The position numbers and the translations under genes were made by a program. The notes under the pieces were generated by a model. The model searched no databases. It worked only from the letters and a program-made list of their open reading frames with translations, and was not told the origin of the DNA. A stretch of DNA of 64,000 nt, taken from NCBI GenBank assembly GCA_018660835.1, contig JABJJN010000018.1, positions 167,255 through 231,254 on the forward strand, given 5' to 3'. The stretch is from Gemmatimonadota bacterium (GTDB taxonomy: Bacteria; Latescibacterota; UBA2968; UBA8231). Each line of letters starts with the position of its first letter. The stretch's first letter is position 1. Shown here in pieces: positions 8,125 through 16,146 of this stretch.

Positions 8125-8915
8125 AGCCCCTGAACCTGCACGAGACCGGGCTCCAGAATTTCACCCCGGATCACCTTGCCCGATGCATCATTGCGTACTC
8201 GTATGCGTTCGCCGACCCCGCCGTCCTGCATGGCCTCGCCAACTGTCTGCAAGGTCATATTGGCACTCTTGACGAGCATCACGATCTGATCGCCGCGATG
8301 AATCACTGGCACCGGTTCCGCGTGGCGATGAGTGATGACGTCTCCCGCACCGATGGGTCGACTCGATTGGATCAACTCCAACTCCTCGAGGGACGTATAG
8401 AAGCCATGCTTGAGGAGCGTGACATTGCGCTCTTCCAGATCGACGGCGCCATCCTCGAGTAGCAAGTCGCCACGACGAAGTGTGCGCGATGTAACGACGA
8501 CGTCCCGATAAATGCGCGTGTCCACAGTGATAGCCATTGTGCGCACCAATTCACCATCGACACTGACTTCCAGCCTTGTGACGGTGGGTCCGCGGAAGGG
8601 ACGGTTCGACAGCTTGCGTACGTGGTAATCGACGACTCCCGGTGTCTCGAGCAGAATATCCTGCTTCCAGCGCACATCGATCTCGGTGCGTGCCTCGGGA
8701 TCGACATCCTCGTCTGCCGCCAATTGGTCGCGGACGAAGTTGGCCACGACACTGCGGATGATATCCTGCGGTATGACGATCGTCTGCGGCGCCACTGGAT
8801 TCGGTGTATCCTGCGACCGAGACTCGCCCTGGCCCTGTGCTGCGGCCGTCGAAACAATGGCAAAGGCCAGTGAGGCGAGGACGAAGGCGACGTCGATGAG
8901 GCGGATTCGAGACAT
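8121..8915 (-). CDS. flgA: Flagellar P-ring assembly chaperone FlgA
   Basis: A 264-residue periplasmic protein with an N-terminal signal segment (residues 1-27). The C-terminal part contains the SAF/FlgA domain: VVTSRTLRRGDLLLEDGAVDL, then RPIGAGDVITHRHAEPVPVI and the conserved end GERIRVRNDASGKVIRGEIL. FlgA helps FlgI polymerise into the P ring. It is placed 5 bp after flgG and overlaps flgH by four bases, the usual order in many non-enteric flagellar operons. Confidence 0.93.
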   Translation of the reverse strand: MSRIRLIDVAFVLASLAFAIVSTAAAQGQGESRSQDTPNPVAPQTIVIPQDIIRSVVANFVRDQLAADEDVDPEARTEIDVRWKQDILLETPGVVDYHVRKLSNRPFRGPTVTRLEVSVDGELVRTMAITVDTRIYRDVVVTSRTLRRGDLLLEDGAVDLEERNVTLLKHGFYTSLEELELIQSSRPIGAGDVITHRHAEPVPVIHRGDQIVMLVKSANMTLQTVGEAMQDGGVGERIRVRNDASGKVIRGEILEPGLVQVQGL

Positions 8916-8920
8916 GACGA

Positions 8921-9709
8921 TTAGCGCTTCAGGCTGTTGGCGTTGGCGAGCATCTCTTCTGACGTCTGGATCGCTTTGGCGTTGATCTCGTAGGCTCGCT
9001 GTGCCACGATCATGTTCACCATTTCATCTACGACTTCGACGTTGGACAACTCCAGGAAGCCCTGGCTCAATTTGCCATACCCCTCGGTATCAGGCTGTCC
9101 ACTCTGAGGGACACCTGAAGCCTCCGTCTCGAGAAACAGATTTCGACCGATCGTCTTCAGACCGGCTGGATTCACGAAGCGAGCCAGCTCAAGTTGCCCC
9201 ACCGTCTGCAACGCGGGGTCGCCGGGAATTTTCACCGACACCTCACCATTGGAGGATATATTGATCGCCGTTGCGTCGGCAGGAATTGTCACTTGCGGTT
9301 CGATGGAGTAGCCATCGGAGGTGACGATTGTGCCTTCCGCTGATTTCTTCAATGCACCATCTCGCGTGTAGGAGACCGTGCCATCAGGGAGGGAGACCTG
9401 CAAAAAACCATCACCATCGATCGACACGTCTAGGGGATTGCTCGTGGAAATCACCGTGCCCTGCGAAAAAATGCGCTGCGTTGCGACGGGCCGGGTGCCG
9501 TAACCGATCTGCAATTCCACCGGGACCTGAGCCCCCTCGGCTTGCGTCGCACCTGCCAATCGCAATTGCTGATACAGCAGATCCTGGAATTCCAGCTTGC
9601 TCTTCTTGTAGCCAGTCGTATTCACATTCGCCAGGTTGTTGGCGATGTTGTCGACATTCATCTGTTGGGCGATCATGCCCGTTGCTGCGGTATATAGGGC
9701 CCTGCTCAT
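8921..9709 (-). CDS. flgG: Flagellar distal rod protein FlgG
   Basis: A 262-residue axial protein. It begins MSRALYTAATGMIAQQMNVD, then NIANNLANVNTTGYKK, the D0 rod signature, and ends with the paired helix EMVNMIVAQRAYEINAKAIQ. The distal-rod-specific DLLYQQLRLAG block and exact family length (about 260) separate it from FlgF. An AGGAG ribosome-binding site lies 6 bases before the ATG. It follows flgF by 90 bp. Confidence 0.97.
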   Translation of the reverse strand: MSRALYTAATGMIAQQMNVDNIANNLANVNTTGYKKSKLEFQDLLYQQLRLAGATQAEGAQVPVELQIGYGTRPVATQRIFSQGTVISTSNPLDVSIDGDGFLQVSLPDGTVSYTRDGALKKSAEGTIVTSDGYSIEPQVTIPADATAINISSNGEVSVKIPGDPALQTVGQLELARFVNPAGLKTIGRNLFLETEASGVPQSGQPDTEGYGKLSQGFLELSNVEVVDEMVNMIVAQRAYEINAKAIQTSEEMLANANSLKR

Positions 9710-9799
9710 CGTCGTCTCCTGTTTCCTCTAATTCCTGTGCGTCTCATCTCGGTGAGGTGTGAGCGCCTACTCACTCCCCTTGCTCTGCTGGACCCTTGG

Positions 9800-10591
9800 T
9801 TAGCGCACAACGCCGACGTCATTAACGGCTCGATCGAGAGTTGAATCCTGGACCTGAATCGCACGTTGGTCGGCCTCGTATGAGCGGTAGACATCAATCA
9901 TCTTTACCATCTCAAGGACCGGCTGGACATTGGCTTGCTCAAGAAACCCCTGAGCCAGTTCAAATTGGTCTGCTGCCTGCTGCACCATCCCGGGTTGCGG
10001 GACGTAGAATCCGTTCTCGGACTTCGTTAGGACGGGCTGATAAGGTGTCTGCGCCTTATGTAGCGGATCGTATAGCTGCGGAAAGTCTGTGATCTGCAGC
10101 TGCCCGAGGATTGAATCAATCCCGAGCAATTCATCGCGACCCTTGATAACACCTGAAGCGTCGATGATCGGTGCCTCGAATGTGGCTGGCACAGTGATGG
10201 TCTCGCCGTTGACATCCATTACCGGATGACCGAGTAGATTCACCAACGTGCCCTGGTCATCTCGAGCAAAGGAACCATTGCGCGTGTACTGCACACCATC
10301 GGGCGTTTCAACGGCAAAAAAGCCCTGACCACTGATGGCCATATTGAACATGTTGCCCGTGCGCCGCAGTGAGCCCTGCTCAAAGTCGGTCCAGGTCCCC
10401 TCAAGGCGATTGATCCGCCAGTCGGGGTAGTCACCGGAGTTCTGTTTCTTGGCTTCACGGACCTCACGCAGAAACATGGAGTCCTTCTTGAAGCCAGGGA
10501 CCTCGATGTTGGCGAGGTTGTTGGCGATCGCTTCGTGTCTCGAGGACTTCGGCAACATTCCTGAGGCGGAGATGTAAATGCCTTCGATCAT
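9800..10591 (-). CDS. flgF: Flagellar proximal rod protein FlgF
   Basis: A 263-residue rod protein. It begins MIEGIYISASGMLPKSSRHE, then AIANNLANIEVPGFKKDSMF, and ends with LEMVKMIDVYRSYEADQRAI, giving the FlgF/FlgG fold (flagellar basal-body rod family). The order FlgF then FlgG and the lower match to distal-rod motifs support FlgF. It is the first gene of the flagellar run; the sigma-54-type promoter about 90 bp upstream probably drives the whole operon. Confidence 0.93.
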   Translation of the reverse strand: MIEGIYISASGMLPKSSRHEAIANNLANIEVPGFKKDSMFLREVREAKKQNSGDYPDWRINRLEGTWTDFEQGSLRRTGNMFNMAISGQGFFAVETPDGVQYTRNGSFARDDQGTLVNLLGHPVMDVNGETITVPATFEAPIIDASGVIKGRDELLGIDSILGQLQITDFPQLYDPLHKAQTPYQPVLTKSENGFYVPQPGMVQQAADQFELAQGFLEQANVQPVLEMVKMIDVYRSYEADQRAIQVQDSTLDRAVNDVGVVR

Positions 10592-10646
10592 TTCAACCCG
10601 GTCGTCGGCGACTTGATGGTCGCGGTTAGGTTCTTCTGTTTGAATT

Positions 10647-10664
10647 CGTGTGAATACTCACACG
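10647..10664. repeat. 7-bp-arm inverted repeat in flgF leader
   Basis: CGTGTGA-ATAC-TCACACG is a perfect palindrome with a 4-bp centre, located just downstream of the predicted sigma-54 start point. It could be an operator or a hairpin at the 5' end of the flagellar mRNA. Confidence 0.5.
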
Positions 10665-10681
10665 TATCCCTGCCAGAGTTG

Positions 10682-10697
10682 AGCAAGGGGCATGCCA
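10682..10697 (-). promoter_or_regulatory. Sigma-54 promoter of the flgF operon
   Basis: The minus strand reads TGGCATGCCCCTTGCT. It matches the -24 element TGGCAC in five of six bases and the -12 element TTGC fully, with the obligatory 10 bases between GG and GC. It lies 91 bp upstream of the flgF ATG in the right orientation. Hook and rod genes are classically sigma-54 dependent in many polarly flagellated bacteria, so RpoN plus a FleQ/FlrC-type activator is expected. Confidence 0.72.
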
Positions 10698-10721
10698 TGT
10701 CACAGGATTTTAGCTGTTGTC

Positions 10722-10743
10722 GTGTAAGCAGCTGTTTTTACAC
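10722..10743. repeat. Inverted repeat upstream of the sigma-54 site
   Basis: GTGTAA-N10-TTACAC lies about 25-45 bp upstream of the -24 element. The position suits an enhancer-binding activator site, though sigma-54 enhancers are often further away. The binding protein is unknown. Confidence 0.4.
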
Positions 10744-10961
10744 CTCTTGCACTTTCCTATCATTGACGGTCCCGGCTTGATCAGCGCCGCATCGGAAAGA
10801 TCTTCTGCGTCAGGTGAGCCCGCTTTTCCGACCTGCACGATCTGTATTTGGCCCCAGTTGTAGAGTCCGATAGTGGTTGCCGAGGACCTCGGGCGCCGAT
10901 AGTTTGAGCCAAGGGATATACCCCGAGCCCGATCCCCAACCGTCTTACCAGGAGTGATGCC

Positions 10962-11870
10962 GTGCGCTGGGTGCCCTTTACCTTCCTAAGTGTCTTGTCT
11001 GTAACAGCAGCCCAAACTGAGGCCGACCCGGTTCCTTTCAGTGAGGCTCCTGTCCCGCATCAATTGGTTCGTCGGGCTCATGGCCCCATCACAATCGACG
11101 GCATCCTCGACGAATTCGACTGGGCCGTCGCTCCGCAGATTAATCGTTTCCACCGTGTGACTGTGGGATCCGAGTTCGGCGATCTGGACCAGGCAACCCG
11201 AGCGCGCTTGCTCTGGGATGACGATGCTCTCTACGTCGCCTTTGCGAGCCGCGATACGGACATCTGGGCACTGTTCACCGAAGAAGACGATCCCATGTGG
11301 TCGGAAGAGGTTGTCGAGGTATTCATCGATCCCGATGGCGACGGGCTCAACTATCTCGAGTTGGAGGTAAATCCACTCAATGCTCGAGTGGACTTGCATA
11401 TCCGGGCCCTGCAACCGACGTGGGATTCATCAATAGAATGGGACATCGAAGGAGTACAGACGGCGGTTGGTATTGCCGGCACCGTCAACGACACATCCGA
11501 CACAGACACGGGTTGGATCGTAGAAATGGCCATCCCGTGGGCAGCCTTCCTACCAGAAATCGTCGGTGGTGGACGCCCAGAGGTCGGTGACCGATGGAGA
11601 CTCAATCTGTATCGAATTGAACGAGGCGCGGGGGCTCAGACCCATAGCCCGATGATTGATCTGTGGAAGCAGATGCAAGACGTGCGTCAAGAAATCGCGA
11701 CAGCAGCAGACACAACGGCGCTTTCTGCCCGGTTCAACGAATTGCGTGAGCAGATGGTCCCCCTGAATGAGGTTTACGAACTGGCTTCCGACTATTCTGC
11801 CTGGAGTCCCACACTTCATCCAGGTTTTCATCGTCCGAGCCGCTTCGGCATCGTCGAATTCGGTCCCTGA
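10962..11870 (+). CDS. Secreted carbohydrate-binding family 9-like protein
   Basis: A 302-residue protein with a short N-terminal signal sequence (MRWVPFTFLSVLSVTAAQ). The body is a CBM9/DOMON-like beta-sandwich: ITIDGILDEFDWAVAPQI, ARLLWDDDALYVAFASRDTD, WSEEVVEVFIDPDGDGLNYLELEVNP split over residues 112-140, EMAIPWAAF, and DRWRLNLYRIER. This is the pattern of proteins annotated as carbohydrate-binding family 9-like. The GTG start is chosen because AGGAG lies seven bases upstream and the signal peptide begins there. Its stop overlaps the next ATG by one base, so it is probably coexpressed with the FGE-like gene. The ligand is unknown. Confidence 0.8.
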   Translation: MRWVPFTFLSVLSVTAAQTEADPVPFSEAPVPHQLVRRAHGPITIDGILDEFDWAVAPQINRFHRVTVGSEFGDLDQATRARLLWDDDALYVAFASRDTDIWALFTEEDDPMWSEEVVEVFIDPDGDGLNYLELEVNPLNARVDLHIRALQPTWDSSIEWDIEGVQTAVGIAGTVNDTSDTDTGWIVEMAIPWAAFLPEIVGGGRPEVGDRWRLNLYRIERGAGAQTHSPMIDLWKQMQDVRQEIATAADTTALSARFNELREQMVPLNEVYELASDYSAWSPTLHPGFHRPSRFGIVEFGP

Positions 11871-12511
11871 TGGCAACGGCGGCGTCTTGGGCGAGGCTAT
11901 GCCTGATCGGTAACACGGCGATCATTGCCATGATATGGGTCGGTGAAGCCCAGTCTCAGTCGGGTGACGAGGGCCCGGAAGTCGCTCTCGACGGGTTTTT
12001 CGTGGATCGATACGAGTATCCGAATCGCCCCGGCCAGCCGCCACGGGTGGATGTCTCCTTCGGTGAGGCCGCGCAGCTGTGCTCTGAACGTGGCAAACGC
12101 CTGTGCACCGAACGGGAGTGGGAGACCGCCTGTCGTGGGTCCGCAGATGTGACCTATGGCTATGGACCGACCTTCTTGCCCAACAGGTGCAACACACCGC
12201 AACCAGATGAACACGGAGGCTGGGACCGAACATCAGGCACGCAAAAGTCGGGAACCTTTCCAGATTGTGGCCCGGTAGGTGGTGCCATCGACATGATTGG
12301 CAATGTCTGGGAGTGGACGGATGGGTGGTATGATCAGCGGCGAGAATGGCGGGTGATTCGAGGTGGCTCGTGGTTCCACAATCTCAATTACGCCAGTGCC
12401 GATGGGCGCTATGGGCGAGCCCTGGTCGCCGATTTCCGTCTTGATCTGGTGGGCTTCCGCTGTTGTCGAGACGCTGCAACAACTGCGACCCCAGCCCCGT
12501 CAAGCCGTTGA
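11870..12511 (+). CDS. Small FGE-sulfatase-domain (formylglycine-generating-enzyme-like) protein
   Basis: A 213-residue exported or membrane-tethered protein with a hydrophobic N-terminus (residues 8-28). The FGE-like fold shows in VDRYEYPN, EAAQLCSERGKRLCTEREWE, MIGNVWEWTDGWY, RVIRGGSWFHN and the terminal DLVGFRCCRD. It is shorter than the usual 260-300 residues. True formylglycine-generating enzymes modify sulfatases, but no sulfatase is nearby, and many family members have other or unknown roles. One-base overlap with the CBM9-like gene suggests a joint function at the cell surface. Confidence 0.82.
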   Translation: MATAASWARLCLIGNTAIIAMIWVGEAQSQSGDEGPEVALDGFFVDRYEYPNRPGQPPRVDVSFGEAAQLCSERGKRLCTEREWETACRGSADVTYGYGPTFLPNRCNTPQPDEHGGWDRTSGTQKSGTFPDCGPVGGAIDMIGNVWEWTDGWYDQRREWRVIRGGSWFHNLNYASADGRYGRALVADFRLDLVGFRCCRDAATTATPAPSSR

Positions 12512-12575
12512 AGCCCGGTCTTGTCGAGCCGATGGGACGAGCCGATACGACACAAAATGTCTTTCACTCAAGCTC

Positions 12576-12591
12576 TGGTTCGCCATTTGCA
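12576..12591 (+). promoter_or_regulatory. Sigma-54-like promoter upstream of the MotE-like gene
   Basis: TGGTTCGCCATTTGCA keeps TGG, CG and TTGCA of the consensus with the required 10-base GG-GC spacing. It lies 223 bp before the MotE-like start, with palindromes in between. A long leader is unusual, so this is moderate evidence only. Confidence 0.4.
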
Positions 12592-12643
12592 TTGATCGGG
12601 CTGACGTCCAGACACGGCATGCACAAGCATCTGCACTAATGGG

Positions 12644-12709
12644 GATCATATGATTGTGACACAATCATTTACACGCTGTCACATACGCATCTACATCATT
12701 GATCATATG
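12644..12709. repeat. Cluster of palindromes before the MotE-like gene
   Basis: It contains a perfect 19-bp palindrome (12650-12668: ATGATTGTG-A-CACAATCAT), an inverted pair TGTGACA/TGTCACA (12655-12661 and 12677-12683), and a direct repeat GATCATATG at 12644-12652 and 12701-12709. The segment is AT-richer than its surroundings. It looks like a multi-site operator. Confidence 0.5.
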
Positions 12710-12798
12710 CTTTCTGAATTCGTTCACAGGGAAGAGACTTCCCCTCTTGCACGTTGCTCGGAGACGGTAGGCTGGATAGCAACTCCCCAGCTGGAGCC

Positions 12799-13413
12799 AT
12801 GAGTATCAAATCCTTCATTGCCATCGCGCTGGCCATGTGCGGATCCTTCACGACGATCCTCGCCGTAGTCGGTTACGTTGCACAACCCACGACGGCGCCA
12901 CGCAAGCGAAATCCCCCGGCAATATCTGAACCCGCCCTTGCCCAGGAGCGTGCGTTGTCACCGGCCTCGACACGATCTTCCCGACAATTTACAGATCAGC
13001 AGGAGGCAGAGAGAGTCCTCCGTGATGTTCCGACACAGGGTCCACCTCAACCATTGCCAGATCTCGTTCCCATAGATCTGGTTCCGGCAGATCTGGCACA
13101 GCAGATCGAGAGCGGCCTGACACATGAGCAAGTTCAGCGTATGGCGAGGGAAGCATCTGCTCGACTGGAGGGTGTAGAGAGCTCCCTCGGGCAGCAGATC
13201 GTCGCACTCAAGAAGAGCCGAGACGCGATGCTCGATCAACTTTCCGATGAACTCAAGATGCAGACTCCCTCGGCCGCTGCCACCTTGCTGCTGAGCCTGG
13301 ACGACGAATTGGCTGCACTCTCCCTCAAACGCCTACCGACTGTGAAACGGCGTCTCATTCTCGAGCAGATTCCTGGCAGGCGTCGCAATAGATTAAATAA
13401 ACTATTGCAGTAG
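12799..13413 (+). CDS. MotE-like membrane-anchored protein (MgtE-N-like C-terminus)
   Basis: A 204-residue protein. One membrane segment (residues 5-27, FIAIALAMCGSFTTILAVVG) is followed by a Pro-rich periplasmic linker, a coiled coil (about 105-165) and a C-terminal helical module with TPSAAATLLLSLDDELAALS and RLPTVKRRLILEQIP, the MgtE_N-like repeat of MotE/YlxF proteins. Known MotE is a chaperone for the periplasmic motility protein MotC, and YlxF-type relatives lie in flagellar operons. The start at 12799 has GGAG just upstream and begins the membrane segment; a longer TTG reading from 12754 is less likely. The function here is inferred from architecture and flagellar neighbours. Confidence 0.6.
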   Translation: MSIKSFIAIALAMCGSFTTILAVVGYVAQPTTAPRKRNPPAISEPALAQERALSPASTRSSRQFTDQQEAERVLRDVPTQGPPQPLPDLVPIDLVPADLAQQIESGLTHEQVQRMAREASARLEGVESSLGQQIVALKKSRDAMLDQLSDELKMQTPSAAATLLLSLDDELAALSLKRLPTVKRRLILEQIPGRRRNRLNKLLQ

Positions 13414-13445
13414 AGCTACTTACAACCATACACCTGAGCAACTAC

Positions 13446-14402
13446 ATGACCAATTCTCCTATATCCACCCCAGGCGGTACGGGCCCACGCACAGCACAGT
13501 GCGTCGTTCCCATTCTGGGGATGCATCGAAGTGGTACTTCCATGTTCACGCGCGCCCTGCAGCTTGTCGGCCTGGACTTAGGCGAACCCTTGCTGGGTCC
13601 TCAGCCAGATAACCCTAAAGGCTTCTGGGAGAATGAGTTCTTCCTGGGTGCAGACCTACAGATCCTGCGCGCAATCCAACGCCACGACAGCGGTTACGGT
13701 CGGCGAGATGACCTTCTACAGATTCCGGGAATCTCATCACTGATAGAGCGGACCGATCAGAACCTGCAAGCCATCAATGACTACATCCAGTCGCAGTTTG
13801 CGCAGACCCCCGTGTGGGGATGGAAAGATCCGCGCACGGTGCTCCTGTTCCCCTTCTGGCTGTCAACGCTGGTTGAACTGGGAATTCGCTGTATTCGCCC
13901 CATGATCATTACTCGTGATCCTTCGAGCTGCGTGCGCTCGTTGGTGGCCAGACCAGACCTCGACCCACTGGCCCAGGCTTTAGGGATGGACAAGCACTCC
14001 CTCGCCCTGGAGATGTGGGTCGCCTACAGTCATATCCTATTGGATATCGCCATAGAGACAGATGCGTATATTAGTTTGCAAGAATGGTTTATGGACACAA
14101 CCTCAGCACGATCAGAGATCGAGCGAGCAGCCGATGTCTGTGGTGCGCCGAATCTTGAGGCCGGTCTTGATGACGCCGTAGAGTGGTTGGACCCCGGATC
14201 GGTGCACCATCGTGAACCCGACGCGCTGACCGGACCTTTGGGCGAGGAGGCCCTGGACCTCTACGGCAGCTTGTTGTCGCGTGCTCGCCGGCAACGAGCA
14301 GCCTGGCGAGGCCGCTTCGAGCCGACTCAGTTGCTCTCCAGCCCTGAATTCTCCGCCGATGAACTGACTTGGACAGCGCGCCCTGCAGCGACGTCGTCGT
14401 AG
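13446..14402 (+). CDS. Sulfotransferase family protein
   Basis: A 318-residue PAPS-dependent transferase. The 5'-phosphosulfate-binding loop VPILGMHRSGTSMFTRAL is at residues 21-38, WGWKDPRTVLLFP at about 123-135, and the 3'-phosphate-binding segment ITRDPSSCVRSL at about 155. There is no signal peptide or membrane anchor, so it is a soluble cytoplasmic enzyme as in bacterial sulfotransferases acting on glycans or lipids. Its acceptor is unknown. Its last 76 bases overlap the convergent glycosyltransferase gene; pairing with a sugar transferase suggests sulfated surface glycan synthesis. Confidence 0.85.
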   Translation: MTNSPISTPGGTGPRTAQCVVPILGMHRSGTSMFTRALQLVGLDLGEPLLGPQPDNPKGFWENEFFLGADLQILRAIQRHDSGYGRRDDLLQIPGISSLIERTDQNLQAINDYIQSQFAQTPVWGWKDPRTVLLFPFWLSTLVELGIRCIRPMIITRDPSSCVRSLVARPDLDPLAQALGMDKHSLALEMWVAYSHILLDIAIETDAYISLQEWFMDTTSARSEIERAADVCGAPNLEAGLDDAVEWLDPGSVHHREPDALTGPLGEEALDLYGSLLSRARRQRAAWRGRFEPTQLLSSPEFSADELTWTARPAATSS

Positions 14403-15538
14403 ATTTTCTCGAGCTTGTGGCACTGCTGGATGGCGTCATAGTGCGCCTCCACATGCTGCCGTCCCGCCTGACCCAGTCCTGCCCATCTTTCCGGCTCGCG
14501 AAGCAGCGACTCGATGTGCTGGGCGAGACCGCCAATATCTCGCTCTTGGGCCAGCAAGCCGGTCTCGCCGTGTACCACATATTCCGGGATGTCAGCATGG
14601 TTGGTGGCCACAATCGGCAATCCCGTTGCCTGTGCGTCAAGGAGAATCACGGGGGCACCGCCCTCACTGTCACCGTCCTGGGCAATCCGGCTGGGCTGAA
14701 GCAGTAGATGACTCTCCCCCAGGATCCTGATCACTTCTGAATACGGCAACATCCCTGGCATGGTGACTCTCCCCACCAACCCAGCTGCCTCAATAGCCGC
14801 CTCTACCCGAGGCCGCTCAGGTCCTTCTCCGATCAGCACGATTCTCACAGCCTGCGCCCTTGTTCCCAGAGCCTGTAGAGCTTGTCCGATCGCCAGCAGA
14901 CCATCGTCGAAACCCTTTTTCTCTCTGAAGGAGCCACACATCAAGATCTGTGGCGTCAACGTCGGCTGCCGGGGCGCGAAGTCGATGCGCGCTGTTGCAA
15001 CGCCCAGATGATGGACGAGGAGTCGTTCCGCAGGACAACCGATCTTCAGCAGTTGGCGTCCCATGGCTGATCCTTCGACAAGAAAGAGCGCTCCCCGGGC
15101 GAAAAGCTCGTCGTAGCGGCGGCGCCATTCTGGCTGGCGAGCGAAAGAGGTCGCGTCAGCGCCGTAAAAGGTCGTGATCAGGGGAAGCCCCGTCTGTCGC
15201 TGTGCTCGCAGACAACGACACCCCTGGTAGCCGAAATGAGCGTGAATCAGGTCCACGCCGTCGCGACGCATGAGGCGACCATAGAACGAATACTCCCCAG
15301 ACCAGCGGCGGAGCACACGGTTCGCCACCCGGCGAGGCCAGGACCATTGCCCGGCATCCTCCAACACCTCTACAGGAAATTGCGCCTGATTTGCCGCTTC
15401 CTGGGTATAGACGATCGGCCGCCACCGCCTCAGAGGTGCGATCTGCTGGTGGATCCAGGCTCCAGTCTCGGTAAGAAATGGCGTCGCACAATGGGCGACG
15501 ACACCAGCCCTGGGTGACCCCACCGAATCCTGACTCAT
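14327..15538 (-). CDS. Glycosyltransferase family 4 (GT-B) protein
   Basis: A 403-residue cytoplasmic sugar transferase. The N-terminal half has IHAHFGYQGCRC and TTFYGADATSFAR; the C-terminal nucleotide-sugar domain has GSFREKKGFDDGLLAIGQAL, VRIVLIGEGPERPRVEAAI, the EGGAPVILLDAQATGLPIVA donor motif and GETGLLAQERDI. This is the colanic-acid/WcaL-like GT4 layout. The acceptor and sugar are not predictable. The 3' end runs 76 bp into the sulfotransferase gene on the other strand; both frames look genuine, so the overlap is real or one stop has shifted. Confidence 0.9.
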   Translation of the reverse strand: MSQDSVGSPRAGVVAHCATPFLTETGAWIHQQIAPLRRWRPIVYTQEAANQAQFPVEVLEDAGQWSWPRRVANRVLRRWSGEYSFYGRLMRRDGVDLIHAHFGYQGCRCLRAQRQTGLPLITTFYGADATSFARQPEWRRRYDELFARGALFLVEGSAMGRQLLKIGCPAERLLVHHLGVATARIDFAPRQPTLTPQILMCGSFREKKGFDDGLLAIGQALQALGTRAQAVRIVLIGEGPERPRVEAAIEAAGLVGRVTMPGMLPYSEVIRILGESHLLLQPSRIAQDGDSEGGAPVILLDAQATGLPIVATNHADIPEYVVHGETGLLAQERDIGGLAQHIESLLREPERWAGLGQAGRQHVEAHYDAIQQCHKLEKIYDDVAAGRAVQVSSSAENSGLESN

Positions 15539-15630
15539 CGCTCCCCTTCATCTGATTGACCTGCGCGCAATGGCTGCGGTATGCTATAGCCTGTCATCAA
15601 CTCATGCCCAACAATGGAATCCACCCTTCG

Positions 15631-16104
15631 ATGCCCATCCGGCCATTCCGACCCGAAGACCTCGAGAAGCTCAAACAGATCACAGCCATCTGCTTTGACG
15701 GCGTCTCCATAGACCGCAACATCGAAGCTGCCTTCGGTCAGATCAACGGCCGAGACTGGAAATTTCGCAAGTTGCGACACATAGATGCCGATGTCGCCGG
15801 TGACCATGCCAACGGGGTCTTTGTCTTCGAAACAGACGCCGGTGACGTGGTCGGCTACATTACGACTCGCCTCGACCACGAGTCCGGCATCGGTTGGATT
15901 CCCAATATTGCCGTGCATCCCGCCCACCAGGGCTCTGGAACCGGCAGGCAACTCATGGAACACGCCATCGAATTTATGCGCACCGAGGGTATGCAAGCCG
16001 CAAAAATCGAGACACTGAAACAGAATGACGTGGGATCGAATTTCTATCCTTCTGTTGGTTTTGAAGAGGTGGGCCTGCAGATCCATTATCTCATGCGCCT
16101 CTAA
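15631..16104 (+). CDS. GNAT family N-acetyltransferase
   Basis: A 157-residue acetyl-CoA-dependent transferase. The sequence opens MPIRPFRPEDLEKLKQI, the usual first strand and helix of the fold. The acetyl-CoA pyrophosphate loop is in IAVHPAHQGSGTGRQLMEHA at about residues 92-111, and the end has VGSNFYPSVGFEEVG. The open frame extends upstream (ATG at 15604, TTG at 15556), but the family start and residue pattern favour 15631. The substrate is unknown. It stands alone between a divergent glycosyltransferase and rpiA. Confidence 0.85.
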   Translation: MPIRPFRPEDLEKLKQITAICFDGVSIDRNIEAAFGQINGRDWKFRKLRHIDADVAGDHANGVFVFETDAGDVVGYITTRLDHESGIGWIPNIAVHPAHQGSGTGRQLMEHAIEFMRTEGMQAAKIETLKQNDVGSNFYPSVGFEEVGLQIHYLMRL

Positions 16105-16146
16105 CTTCATGATTCATCACCTGCAACCGCCATCACCAGGAATGTC

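Larger units (their letters stand above)
10592..10961. other. 370-bp divergent intergenic region (flgF / CBM9 gene)
   Basis: This stretch separates the minus-strand flagellar operon from the plus-strand CBM9-like gene. It holds the sigma-54 site and two inverted repeats listed separately, all in its flgF-proximal half. The half nearer 10962 ends with AGGAG, seven bases before the GTG start; I see no convincing plus-strand sigma-70 promoter and no RNA gene there. Confidence 0.6.

Noticed and set aside
12526..12550. Two GCCGAT hexamers resembling sigma-28 -10 elements before the MotE-like gene
   Set aside because: No TAAA-type -35 at the right 15-bp spacing for either copy.
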